DNA from: Oscillospiraceae bacterium
GTDB lineage: Bacteria; Bacillota; Clostridia; Oscillospirales; Ruminococcaceae
Direction: 5' to 3'
Assembly (NCBI GenBank): GCA_017460955.1
Contig: JAFTZY010000019.1
Span: 1 to 43,932, forward strand
DNA: 43,932 bases
Of the stretch, positions 22,637 through 31,087 are shown one piece after another (positions within the stretch are counted from its first letter, which is position 1; every line of letters begins with the position of its first letter). A model generated the notes under the pieces. The model had not been told where the DNA came from, ran no database searches, and worked only from the letters and a program-made list of their open reading frames with translations. Position numbers and translations under genes: made by a program.

Positions 22637-23192
22637 GGGTGCTGCAATAGGCTGCCCTGCCCTCGGAAAAGAGGTCGCCGCCCTGCGCATCATTGCACAC
22701 GATCAGCGGAAGATCCGCGATCCGGAGCCTTTTGACGGATTCACACCCGAGATCCTCGAAGGCAATGACCTCCATCTCCTTGATGCACCGTGCCGCAAGC
22801 GCACCTGCACCGCCCACGGCGCACAGGTAGACTGCCTTGTTGCGGACGATGGCATCCCGGACGCTCTGTGAGCGCTCCCCCTTGCCGATCATGCCGGCAA
22901 GGCCGAGATCGAGCAGCCGCGGGGCATACGGATCCATCCGCCCGGAGGTGGTCGGACCGCATGAGCCGATGGGCTTTCCCGGCGGTGCGGGGGTGGGGCC
23001 TGCGTAATAGATCACGGCACCCTCGAGCGGGAACGGCAGTACACCGCCGCTGTCAAGCAGCGCTGCGATCCGCTTATGGGCCGCATCCCTTGCGGTATAC
23101 ACGCATCCGGACAGGAGGATCCTGTCGCCTGCACGCAGGGACGCCGCCTCCTCCCGAAGGCAGGAGGCATCCATTCTGCGAAGCTCTGCCAT
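22629..23192 (-). CDS. Fumarase/tartrate dehydratase beta-type subunit (class I hydro-lyase)
   Basis: A 187-residue protein matching the beta subunit, or C-terminal domain, of iron-sulfur hydro-lyases such as FumA and TtdB. Diagnostic parts are RILLSGCVYTARDAAHKRI near 24-42, YYAGPTPAPPGKPIGSCGPT and TTSGRMDPYAP. Such proteins need an alpha subunit that carries the 4Fe-4S cluster. No alpha subunit lies next to it: the upstream gene encodes a coiled-coil protein and the downstream one a sigma factor. The partner must be elsewhere, or the protein has another use. GGAGG precedes the ATG; the gap to the coiled-coil gene is 23 bp. Confidence 0.87.
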   Translation of the reverse strand: MAELRRMDASCLREEAASLRAGDRILLSGCVYTARDAAHKRIAALLDSGGVLPFPLEGAVIYYAGPTPAPPGKPIGSCGPTTSGRMDPYAPRLLDLGLAGMIGKGERSQSVRDAIVRNKAVYLCAVGGAGALAARCIKEMEVIAFEDLGCESVKRLRIADLPLIVCNDAQGGDLFSEGRAAYCSTHA

Positions 23193-23215
23193 AGTATTCC
23201 CTCCGCTTTGTGTGA

Positions 23216-24772
23216 TTATTCGGAAACGTTTGCCTCAGCGTCCTTGATGAGCTCGCTCATATCGAAATCGAACTTCTTGTCCATCTTCTTCGGACGCTCA
23301 CCGCTCGGCTGCGGACGGCTCGGAATGGCAGCAAAATCACCGAATGCGGCAAAGCTGTCAATATCCGGCAGTGCGGACTGGGGCTTCTGGGGCTTTTGCT
23401 CCTCCTTCTTCTGGGGCTTTGCCTCTTCCTTGGCAGCGGGTGCCGGCGCATTCATGATGCGCTCCATGGTCTCGTCCTCGTCCTTGGTATTCTTCTCCAC
23501 GCAGTCACGGGCATCGGCAATGACCGTATTGGCAGCGTCGAGCTTTTCGTCCATCTTGGAGGCGGCCTCGGCCATCAGGTCGCTGGCCTCCTTGAAGCTC
23601 TTCTCGATCCCGTCGAGCTCGAGCGTCAGCATGGAGCGGATGGTGGCTGTGAGCTCGCGGACTCTTGCCTCCTGCTCCACGGCATCCTTCTTGATGCGCA
23701 CGGAATCCTCCTCGGCCTTCTCTCTGGCGCTCGTGAGGATGGTCTCGGCCTCCCTGGTGGCATTGGCGGCCTTCTCCTCGGCCTCCTTCAGCAGACGCTC
23801 TGCCTCGGCATTCGCACCGGATACGGTGCTCTCTGCCTGCTCGTTGGCCTCGTCAATGGTACGCTTTGCCTGTGCATTGGCCTCGGATACGGTCCGGTCG
23901 GCCTGCGTCTCGGCATCGCTGATGGTCTTCTTGGACTGTGCCTCGGCCTCGGCCACCATCTTATCGGCAGCCTTCTTGGCCTCGGTCTGGAGCTGGTTGG
24001 CGATGTTCTGGGCGCCGGCGATCATGGAGGTCATATCGAAGGCAGGATTGATCGGTGCGGACTCGGCCTTGGCCTCGAGATCCTCGATCTTCTTCTTGCT
24101 CTCCTCGAGCTCCTTATCCTTGGCAGCGATCGCCTCGTCCTTCTCGGCGAGCTCCTTCTCGAGGGATGCTAAGGTCTCCTTGGCATCCTCCAGCTCCTGG
24201 GACAGGGCATCGGTCTCCTGCTCCTTGGCCGTGAGCGCATCGCGCAGCTTCTGGGTCTCTGCGGACAGCTCCCCTGCGGAAGCGGTCGCATTCGACGCAT
24301 TGGCCTTGAGGCTGGTGTTCTCCGTGGTCAGCTCGTTGATCTCGCCCTTGAGCGCTAAGATCTCCTGCTGGTACTCGCGCACCTTCTCCTCATCGACCGT
24401 GCTCTGCTGGGCCTGTGCCTGCTGGAGCAGCTGCTTCATCTTCTTGGCATCCGTGCTTCTTGCTTCCTGCTCAGCCTTGAGCGCTTCGGCAAGCTGGGTC
24501 GCCTTATCGGTCGCATCCTTGAGCGCAGCGGTGCTGTTTTGTGCGGCAGCCTCTGCCTCTGCGGCCTTCTTCTCGGCAGCCTCCAGATCCCTCTTGTACT
24601 CCTTGATCAGACCCGACTCCTGTGCTTCGCCGGCCTCCTCACGCTCCTTGAGTTCATTCTCAAGGCTCTCGATCTTATCGTTGAGCTCCTGCAGGTAGGT
24701 GAGAACGCCTTCCTTCTCAAGTCCGCCGGGACGCATCGTCGTTTTCAGAATTCTCGATGGAATGTCTGCCAT
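23216..24772 (-). CDS. DivIVA-like coiled-coil protein with hendecad repeats
   Basis: A 518-residue, highly charged protein. Residues 13-45 (RPGGLEKEGVLTYLQEL) resemble the DivIVA N-terminal lipid-binding pattern of G-aromatic/hydrophobic, V, aromatic-L. Residues 25-235 form long heptad coiled coil. Residues 274-361 hold eight 11-residue repeats such as SEANAQAKRTI and DEANEQAESTV. A proline/lysine linker (442-465) and a short acidic tail (DFDMSELIKDAE) end it. The ATG at 24772 has AAGGAG about 9 bases upstream. It lies just after ftsZ with its own extended -10 promoter. I infer a role in polar or septal organisation; direct evidence is only the fold and position. Confidence 0.75.
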   Translation of the reverse strand: MADIPSRILKTTMRPGGLEKEGVLTYLQELNDKIESLENELKEREEAGEAQESGLIKEYKRDLEAAEKKAAEAEAAAQNSTAALKDATDKATQLAEALKAEQEARSTDAKKMKQLLQQAQAQQSTVDEEKVREYQQEILALKGEINELTTENTSLKANASNATASAGELSAETQKLRDALTAKEQETDALSQELEDAKETLASLEKELAEKDEAIAAKDKELEESKKKIEDLEAKAESAPINPAFDMTSMIAGAQNIANQLQTEAKKAADKMVAEAEAQSKKTISDAETQADRTVSEANAQAKRTIDEANEQAESTVSGANAEAERLLKEAEEKAANATREAETILTSAREKAEEDSVRIKKDAVEQEARVRELTATIRSMLTLELDGIEKSFKEASDLMAEAASKMDEKLDAANTVIADARDCVEKNTKDEDETMERIMNAPAPAAKEEAKPQKKEEQKPQKPQSALPDIDSFAAFGDFAAIPSRPQPSGERPKKMDKKFDFDMSELIKDAEANVSE

Positions 24773-24833
24773 AATTACAACTCTCCTTTTCACACACTGC
24801 CCTCACGGACAGCATGCCTTCATTATTATTGTT

Positions 24834-24862
24834 ATTATAGCATATTTCCCATCGTCTTGCAA
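24834..24862 (-). promoter_or_regulatory. Sigma-A-type promoter of the coiled-coil operon
   Basis: On the minus strand TTGCAA (24862-24857), a 17-bp spacer and TATAAT (24839-24834), with TGC as an extended -10. It would drive the coiled-coil gene and, by readthrough, the fumarase-like and sigma factor genes. Confidence 0.85.
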
Positions 24863-24912
24863 GAGAATTTATGTAAAATTACGAACGTTGATTTCGTGCA
24901 TTATCACCAAAA

Positions 24913-24940
24913 AGCTCCCGCAGCATGTCCTGCGGGAGCT
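24913..24940 (-). terminator. Intrinsic terminator of ftsZ
   Basis: A perfect 11-bp stem AGCTCCCGCAG/CTGCGGGAGCT with a 6-base loop, followed on the minus strand by a TTTTT run. It lies 19 bp after the ftsZ stop. Confidence 0.92.
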
Positions 24941-24959
24941 CAAAATTACCAGTTTTTGA

Positions 24960-26108
24960 TCAATTTCCGCCGAGAATATCGAAGATATCCTTCATGTCGA
25001 TGTCGTTGACGGAGGGACGGCGGCCGGAGGGCTGACCGTAGTCCATCTTATCATCGATGAGCGGGTTGTCGATCGGGATGACATCCTCCTCAGCCTCAGC
25101 GGCAAGGTCGGCTGCGGAGACATCGGGCGTCTCCTCCTTGGGGCGGAAATCATCATCGAAATCGGCTGCGATGACGGTAATGGTCATCTCATCCTGCATA
25201 TCCTCCTTGAAGGCAGCGCCGAAGATGAACTGTACATCGGGCGCAGCGGCCTCGGTGATCATCTTGGAGGCAGTATCCACATCGGATGCGAGGGTATCCT
25301 CGGACATGGCCACATTGATGAGCAGGCGTCTTGCGCCGGCGATGGAGGTCTCGAGCAGGGGGCTGGAGATGACAGCCTTGGCTGCCTCCATGGCCTTGTC
25401 CTTGCCCTGGCCGTGGCCGATCGCCATATGCGCATAGCCTGCGCCCTTCATGGTGGTCGAAACATCGGCGAAGTCAAGGTTGATGTACCCCTCCTCCACG
25501 ATCAGATCGGCAATGCTCTTGACGCCGGTCTTGAGGATGTCGTCGGAGAGGGAGAAGGACTCCTTCATCGTCAGGGGCTTCTCGAGGCCGACGAGCAGGC
25601 GCTCGTTCGGGATCACGATCAGCGAATCCACATATTTCTTCAGCTCATTGATGCCGGCCTCGGCCTGCTGCATCTTCTGCTCACGCTCGAAGGCGAAGGG
25701 CTTGGTCACGACCGCTACGGTCAGGATGCCCATCTGCTGTGCTGCCTTGGCAACGATCGGCGCTGCACCGGTACCGGTGCCGCCGCCCATACCGGCGGTG
25801 ATGAAGACCATATCGGCACCCTTGAGTGCGTTCTCGATCTCCTCGATGTTCTCCTCTGCGCTGTGCTGGCCGATCTCCGGCTTGTTGCCTGCGCCCCTGC
25901 CCTTGGTCAGCTTGGCGCCGATCTGGATGCGGGTGGCTGCCTTGGAATTCTTCAGCGCCTTGGCATCGGTATTGATGGTCACATACTCAATGTCGCTGAC
26001 GTCGGAATCGACCATGCAGTTGAGTGCATTGCCGCCGCCGCCGCCGACACCGATTACCTTGATGTTTACATCCGGATCGAATGCTTCCTCATAGATGAAG
26101 TCCGTCAT
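24960..26108 (-). CDS. ftsZ: Cell division protein FtsZ
   Basis: Tubulin-like GTPase of 382 residues that polymerises into the Z ring. The signature GGGTGTG is at 108-114, the N-terminal nucleotide site GVGGGGGNALN at 20-30, and the catalytic T7-loop region NLDFADV near 210. The C-terminal conserved peptide reads NDIDMKDIFDILGGN. It lacks the usual basic IPxFLRR ending, so partners that bind that peptide may be altered. AGGAGG precedes the ATG by 8 bases. It has its own promoter and terminator. No ftsA lies beside it; the gene upstream is ftsQ. Confidence 0.97.
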   Translation of the reverse strand: MTDFIYEEAFDPDVNIKVIGVGGGGGNALNCMVDSDVSDIEYVTINTDAKALKNSKAATRIQIGAKLTKGRGAGNKPEIGQHSAEENIEEIENALKGADMVFITAGMGGGTGTGAAPIVAKAAQQMGILTVAVVTKPFAFEREQKMQQAEAGINELKKYVDSLIVIPNERLLVGLEKPLTMKESFSLSDDILKTGVKSIADLIVEEGYINLDFADVSTTMKGAGYAHMAIGHGQGKDKAMEAAKAVISSPLLETSIAGARRLLINVAMSEDTLASDVDTASKMITEAAAPDVQFIFGAAFKEDMQDEMTITVIAADFDDDFRPKEETPDVSAADLAAEAEEDVIPIDNPLIDDKMDYGQPSGRRPSVNDIDMKDIFDILGGN

Positions 26109-26257
26109 TACTTTTCCTCCTACAGATTGTATTTGCAGGAAACTCTGAATGCCTGCGAATCAATGATCCTTCGTTTCTTGGAATGTGGCACCCCTTCCGG
26201 GTGCTGCGGCGGTCCTGTTTCCCCGCCCCATACAGACAGATATTCTGACACATATCT

Positions 26258-26286
26258 ATTTTAGCACATCCCTTTTAAATTTGCAA
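26258..26286 (-). promoter_or_regulatory. Sigma-A-type promoter of ftsZ
   Basis: On the minus strand TTGCAA (26286-26281), a 17-bp spacer and TAAAAT (26263-26258), with a TGC extended -10. A second overlapping possibility uses TTGACA (26300-26295) with TAAAAG (26277-26272), also 17 bp apart. The leader is about 140 bases and contains a small GCACCC/GGGTGC hairpin at 26188-26204. Confidence 0.78.
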
Positions 26287-26381
26287 GCCCTTTTTGTCAA
26301 AATCCGCTTTTTTCCTATTCCGTACAACTCCGCCGCCTGTTTTTCGCGGGATTTTAACGAAATTGTACATGAAAACACAAA

Positions 26382-27260
26382 TTACGGCAGGGTCTCCTCC
26401 TGTGTGGACGCCTCATCGGTCGTTTCCGCCGGCACCGCGGGGGCGGACTCGGCGGGCTGCCGGGAGGCTTCCACATCGGCCTTGTTGCGGAACGAGCACT
26501 GGTTGCTGCCGACCATGGTCAGGTACCCCTCCTTATCGGCGGGCTGCTCGGAGATGATCTGCTCGGCAAAGTCGATCTTGTAGCGGATCTCGCTCCAGTT
26601 GCCCATATCGAATTCGATGCGGTTGTCGAAATTCACGAGGATGTCGTTGAAATCCGTCATATCCACCGACACGATGGGCGTGCCCAGGCTCCCCTCGTAG
26701 ATCAGGTCCCGGAAGGCGGTAAACACCTTGTCATAGCGCTCCTCCTCGGCGGAGATCGGCTTGCCCGGCGTGGTCTCCTCCGGCTTGTAGCCGTAGATAT
26801 TCACCAGGCCCTGCATGGGATCCATGGTATTGTCCAGGATCTTCCCGTGCTCGCTGACGATGAGCGTGCCGTATTCATACATGACATTATAAGCGGGGGT
26901 GCATTTCTGCACATCGATGACGAGCGTGCTCGGGAACTGCCGCTTGAGATCGACCGTCTCGACATCGATGAGCTGCTCGAGGGCGGCCTGCTCGCGTTCC
27001 TCGAGGTTGATGCGCATCATATTGTCCCCGACGGCCACGCCCGCTGCCTCCACGATCTCCTCGGGGGTGTAGCTGTCGGCGTTGCCCGTCACGCGGATGG
27101 TCTTGATATTGAACAGCACTGTCATGGACAGGCTGACAAGCACGGCCACCGTCAGCAGCAGCACCAGCAGGACATAGGTCATCCTGCCCCTTCTGCGCCG
27201 CCGCTCACGTCTTGCATTGTGCTTGGTCTCCATGCTGGTTTTCTGTACATCTCTCGCCAT
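26382..27260 (-). CDS. ftsQ: Division protein FtsQ/DivIB
   Basis: Bitopic divisome protein of 292 residues. A very basic cytoplasmic tail (RRERRRRRGR) comes before one membrane helix at about 29-50. The POTRA domain follows (NIKTIRVTGNADSYTPEEIVEAAGV, residues 51-75 onward), then the FtsQ domain with KRQFPSTLVIDVQK. The C-terminal end is a low-complexity A/E/T/P tail. AAGGA precedes the ATG. It lies 103 bp downstream of murA; that gap shows no clear signal. Confidence 0.92.
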   Translation of the reverse strand: MARDVQKTSMETKHNARRERRRRRGRMTYVLLVLLLTVAVLVSLSMTVLFNIKTIRVTGNADSYTPEEIVEAAGVAVGDNMMRINLEEREQAALEQLIDVETVDLKRQFPSTLVIDVQKCTPAYNVMYEYGTLIVSEHGKILDNTMDPMQGLVNIYGYKPEETTPGKPISAEEERYDKVFTAFRDLIYEGSLGTPIVSVDMTDFNDILVNFDNRIEFDMGNWSEIRYKIDFAEQIISEQPADKEGYLTMVGSNQCSFRNKADVEASRQPAESAPAVPAETTDEASTQEETLP

Positions 27261-27363
27261 GATCCGCCATCCTTTATATTGGGGGAATCACTGATCCCAT
27301 CTCGCCTTGCGGCTTGGCACGCGATCTGCTTGATCCAGTGCTTCCCCATGATCTGTATTGCTC

Positions 27364-28617
27364 TCAGACTCGTTCGATGTCCGCGCCCAGTGAGCGCAGC
27401 ACCTCCTCGGGGGCATCGTACCCCCTGTCGATGTGGGAGATCTCCGAAAGGACGGTCTCCCCCTGGGCCCCCAGGGCTGCCGTGAGCATGGCAGCGCCGC
27501 CCCGCAGGTCCGTTGCGGCGACCTGTGCGCCGTGCAGGGCCGGCACGCCGTGGACCGACGCCACTCTCCCGGCGACCCGGATGTCCGCTCCCATGCGGGT
27601 GAGGGCATCCACATGCCGGAAGCGGTTCTCAAAGATCGTCTCCTCCATCAGGGAGGTCCCGCGTGCCGTACACAGCACGGCCATCACGATCGCCTGTGCA
27701 TCCGTCGGGAAGCCCGGGTACGGCATGGTCCGCACAAAGCGCACCGCATGCAGGGGCTGCACGGCATGAAAGCGCAGGATATCCTGCTCGGTACGCACAC
27801 GGCAGTGCATCTGCTCGAACACGTCAAGCAGGCTCTCCATTCCCGAGGGGGCAGCGCCGCGCAGCACCAGCTCCCCGCCGCATGCGGCCGCTGCTGCCAT
27901 CCAGGTCGCGGCGGCGATCCGGTCGGGCATGATCCGGTATGTACAGCCGTGCAGGGACTTTACGCCCTCCACATACACCGTACTGCTCCCGTCGCCCTCG
28001 ATCCGTGCTCCCGCGGCACGCAGAAAGCCGGCCAGATCCGTGATCTCCGGCTCGCGTGCGGCATTGGTCAGGAGCGTCTCCCCCTGTGCAAGCACTGCGG
28101 CAAGCAGGATGTTCTCGGTCGCGCCCACCGACGGGAACTGCAAATGGATCTTCGCCCCGTGCAGGCCGCCGGGGGCGATGCAGCGCAGCACGCCGCCCTC
28201 CTCCCGGATGCGCACGCCCATGCGCCGCAGTGCGGACAGATGCAGGTCGATCGGCCGGGGGCCGAGCTCACACCCGCCGGGATACCCGAGGGTACACGCG
28301 CCGGTCCTGCCGAGCATGGCCCCGAGGAAGATGATGGAGGAGCGCATTTCCTGCATCAGGTGCTCCGGGATCCAGGTCTCCTCCACCGGTCCCGGCTGCG
28401 TCCGGACGGTATGGCCGCTGACGCTGCACCGGCACCCGAGACTGCTCAGGATCCGGCAGGCGGCGTACACGTCCGACAGTCTCGGACAGTTTTGCAGCTC
28501 ACACGGCTCCTCACAGAGCAGGGCTGCTGCCAGGATCGGCAGGGCACTGTTTTTGGCACCCTGCACCGTCACCTCTCCCTCCAGCCGTCTGCCGCCGTGA
28601 ATGACAAATTTCTGCAT
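27364..28617 (-). CDS. murA: UDP-N-acetylglucosamine 1-carboxyvinyltransferase MurA
   Basis: First committed enzyme of peptidoglycan synthesis, transferring enolpyruvate from PEP to UDP-GlcNAc. The chosen start gives 417 residues. Lys22-Asn23 (GAKNSALPIL) and Cys116 in GGCELGPRPIDLH match the catalytic residues of E. coli MurA, so it should be fosfomycin-sensitive. The frame is open to 28644, but the ATG at 28617 gives MQKFVIHGG and has AAAGGAG 9 bases upstream. Its place between murG and ftsQ, where murB or murC often sits, is notable. Confidence 0.95.
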   Translation of the reverse strand: MQKFVIHGGRRLEGEVTVQGAKNSALPILAAALLCEEPCELQNCPRLSDVYAACRILSSLGCRCSVSGHTVRTQPGPVEETWIPEHLMQEMRSSIIFLGAMLGRTGACTLGYPGGCELGPRPIDLHLSALRRMGVRIREEGGVLRCIAPGGLHGAKIHLQFPSVGATENILLAAVLAQGETLLTNAAREPEITDLAGFLRAAGARIEGDGSSTVYVEGVKSLHGCTYRIMPDRIAAATWMAAAAACGGELVLRGAAPSGMESLLDVFEQMHCRVRTEQDILRFHAVQPLHAVRFVRTMPYPGFPTDAQAIVMAVLCTARGTSLMEETIFENRFRHVDALTRMGADIRVAGRVASVHGVPALHGAQVAATDLRGGAAMLTAALGAQGETVLSEISHIDRGYDAPEEVLRSLGADIERV

Positions 28618-28669
28618 ATCCCCCACTCCTTTCCCTGTCAGCATATGCCGAAGGGAAGAAAGTGGTGCG

Positions 28670-29794
28670 TTATGCCTTCTTTCTCAGGCCCTCAATGACG
28701 CCCCAGATGCGTGCATCCGTATCCGGGACAGCAAGGCCTGCGGCGGCCTTCGCCATGGCAGAGAGCCGGTCGCGGTCCCGGAAGAGCGCTTCGATGCGCC
28801 CGGTGATGTCCGCAGCATCCGCATCCTTCTGCTCGATGACGATGGCAGCGCCCGCTTTTCCGAGCACCATCGCATTATGGTACTGGTGATTGCCCGCCAC
28901 GATGGGGGACGGGATGAGCAGGGAGGGCTTTCCGAGCGCCTCGAGCTCGGCGAGCGCACCGGCACCGGCGCGGCAGACCACCAGGTCCGCAGCTGCCATG
29001 CAGGTGTCCATATCGTTGATGTATTCGCTGATGCGAAGCCGGCTGCTCTTCATCGGGATGCCGTATGCCTCCATCTTCTGCGGGAAGGTGTCGCGTCCCA
29101 TGCCGCCGTAGCCGTGGATGTGGTTGATGGGCAGTCCCTGCGAGGTATGCCAGCGCAGCACCTCGGCCATGGTGTCGTTGATGCACCCGGCGCCGAGCGA
29201 GCCGCCGAAGGACAGGATGCAGAAGCTGTTATCAAAGCCGAGCTCCGCCCGTGCCTCATCCCTTGTTTTTTGCAGAAGCTGCGCACGCACGGGAAGGCCG
29301 GTCACGGTGTAGGAGATGTTCTCCCCGAAGTATTCGAGCGCCTCTTTGACCGTGAGCATCACATGATCGACCCGTCCGGCCAGGAGCCGGTTGGTCACGC
29401 CCGGATAGGCGTTCTGCTCATGGATGGCCGTGGGGATGCCGAGCTTCGCTGCCATGCGGATCACGGGTCCTGCGACATAGCCGCCCGTACCAATGGCGAT
29501 GTCGGGGGAGAATTCCCGGATGATCTGCCGGGCTCTGGGGCCGGAACCGGCCAGGTACCAGGCCGCCTTGGCATTGCGCCCGATGTTTTCAAGGCTCAGG
29601 TGCCGCTGGAAGCCCGCGACCTTGATGGGGGCAAGCGGAAAGCCCGCCTGGGGGACAAGCTTTGCCTCCATGCCGTTCGGGGTGCCTGCGAACAGGAACT
29701 GCGCGTCCGGCACATGGGTCCGGATGATGCCTGCGATGGCGAGGGCGGGGTTGACATGGCCGCCCGTTCCGCCGCCTGCGAGTAATACCTTCAT
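28670..29794 (-). CDS. murG: Lipid II synthase MurG
   Basis: Membrane-associated glycosyltransferase of 374 residues that adds GlcNAc to lipid I. GGGTGGHVNPALAIA at 7-21 is the first glycine-rich loop, GTGGYVAGP near 105-113 the second, and SFGGSLGA the third. The UDP-GlcNAc-binding region reads VCRAGAGALAELEALGKPSLLIP. The frame is open to 30172 inside ftsW. The ATG at 29794 has AAGGAG 7 bases before it and gives the canonical MKVLLAGGGTGG start. It follows ftsW by 20 bp. Confidence 0.97.
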   Translation of the reverse strand: MKVLLAGGGTGGHVNPALAIAGIIRTHVPDAQFLFAGTPNGMEAKLVPQAGFPLAPIKVAGFQRHLSLENIGRNAKAAWYLAGSGPRARQIIREFSPDIAIGTGGYVAGPVIRMAAKLGIPTAIHEQNAYPGVTNRLLAGRVDHVMLTVKEALEYFGENISYTVTGLPVRAQLLQKTRDEARAELGFDNSFCILSFGGSLGAGCINDTMAEVLRWHTSQGLPINHIHGYGGMGRDTFPQKMEAYGIPMKSSRLRISEYINDMDTCMAAADLVVCRAGAGALAELEALGKPSLLIPSPIVAGNHQYHNAMVLGKAGAAIVIEQKDADAADITGRIEALFRDRDRLSAMAKAAAGLAVPDTDARIWGVIEGLRKKA

Positions 29795-29814
29795 ATGCTC
29801 TCCTTCTCTGTGTG

Positions 29815-31038
29815 TCACGCTTCCTGCCGGTAATAGGGCTCCGGCTCGGGCTTGGGCAGCGGCCGGTTGGGCTCGGGCTCCACAAAGCGCTGGCGTGAGA
29901 TATTCAGGACAATGCCCATCTGCATCAGCTGCATCATCAGTGCCGTACCGCCGTAGCTGAAGAACGGCAGGCTGATACCGGTGTTCGGGAACAGTCCGCT
30001 GACAACGCCGATGTTGATGAAGGCCTGCAGGCCGATCTGGAGCGTAAACCCGATGGCCACGAGCGTTCCGAAGCGGTCCTTGCAGTGCGTAGCGATATGG
30101 AAGCCCTGTGCCACGAGCAGCACAAAGAGCAGGATCACGGTGATCGCACCGATCAGGCCCAGCTCCTCGCACACGATGGAGAACACGAAGTCGTTCTCCG
30201 ACTCGGGCAGGTACAGGTACTTCTGCCGGGATTCGCCCAGTCCGAGTCCGAACACGCCGCCCGAGCCGATGGCGATGAGGGACTGTCTTGTCTGCCAGGT
30301 GCCGGCCAGGTCCTCGCTCTCGAACGGGTGCAGCCAGGTATTCAGACGTGTCGAGAAGTAGCCGTAGCCCTCCACGACGATCTTATACGCGACGACGCCC
30401 GCGATCGCGCCCACGCCCGTGATGCCCGTCACGACCAGATGCCACATCTTCGCACCGCCCACGAACAACAGTGTGAAGGCCACCAGGCAGATCAGGAGCG
30501 TACACGACAGGTGGGGCTCCTTCATGAGCAGCCCGGCGATGACCGCCAGCATCAGCACAAAGGGAATGATGCCCACGGTGAATTTCTTCATCCGGTCATA
30601 GTTCTTGTCGATGAGGTAGGCAAACAGGATGACGATCGCAAACTTTGCCAGCTCCGAGGGCTGGAAGGTCGTGAATTTCAGGTCGATCCAGCGCTTACAG
30701 CCCGTCCCCCGGTCCGTACCGATGAGCAGCACGAGCACCAGCAGGATGACCGACCCGGCGTATCCGGTCAGGGCGATCCAGTGCTTTTTGAGCACATGGT
30801 AATCCACGAAGGACATCACGATCATCAGTGCCAGTCCGATGGCGGCAAAGATCCCCTGACGCAGGGCGTAGTAATAGCCCGGCTTGTTCTCGTTGATGGC
30901 AATGGCATAGCTGGCAGAGAACATCATGACGATGCCGAGTCCGAGCAGGATCAGCACGACGATGCCAAAGGTGATGTCCGTTTCTCCCTGGCGCCTTCCG
31001 CGGCGCTGCTTCACAGAGATCTCCCGACGTTTGCTCAT
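29815..31038 (-). CDS. ftsW: SEDS glycan polymerase FtsW
   Basis: Polytopic SEDS-family enzyme of 407 residues that polymerises lipid II at the septum with its partner PBP. About ten membrane helices start at residue 22. The family features are RWIDLKFTTFQPSELAKFA, the large extracellular loop with FSTRLNTWLHPF and GLGLGESRQKYLYLPES, and GISLPFFSYGG near the end. A proline/glutamate tail closes the protein. AAGGCGG precedes the ATG. Confidence 0.95.
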   Translation of the reverse strand: MSKRREISVKQRRGRRQGETDITFGIVVLILLGLGIVMMFSASYAIAINENKPGYYYALRQGIFAAIGLALMIVMSFVDYHVLKKHWIALTGYAGSVILLVLVLLIGTDRGTGCKRWIDLKFTTFQPSELAKFAIVILFAYLIDKNYDRMKKFTVGIIPFVLMLAVIAGLLMKEPHLSCTLLICLVAFTLLFVGGAKMWHLVVTGITGVGAIAGVVAYKIVVEGYGYFSTRLNTWLHPFESEDLAGTWQTRQSLIAIGSGGVFGLGLGESRQKYLYLPESENDFVFSIVCEELGLIGAITVILLFVLLVAQGFHIATHCKDRFGTLVAIGFTLQIGLQAFINIGVVSGLFPNTGISLPFFSYGGTALMMQLMQMGIVLNISRQRFVEPEPNRPLPKPEPEPYYRQEA

Positions 31039-31087
31039 ATCCGCCTTCCTTTCTGTATGTCAGATCATTTTGAAATGCTCTCCCCGC

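Noticed and set aside
23076..24698. Long plus-strand open frame of 540 codons, rich in serine and alanine
   Set aside because: It is antisense to the coiled-coil gene, whose codon bias (GAG/GCC) keeps the opposite frame open. It has no start signal and an implausible composition.
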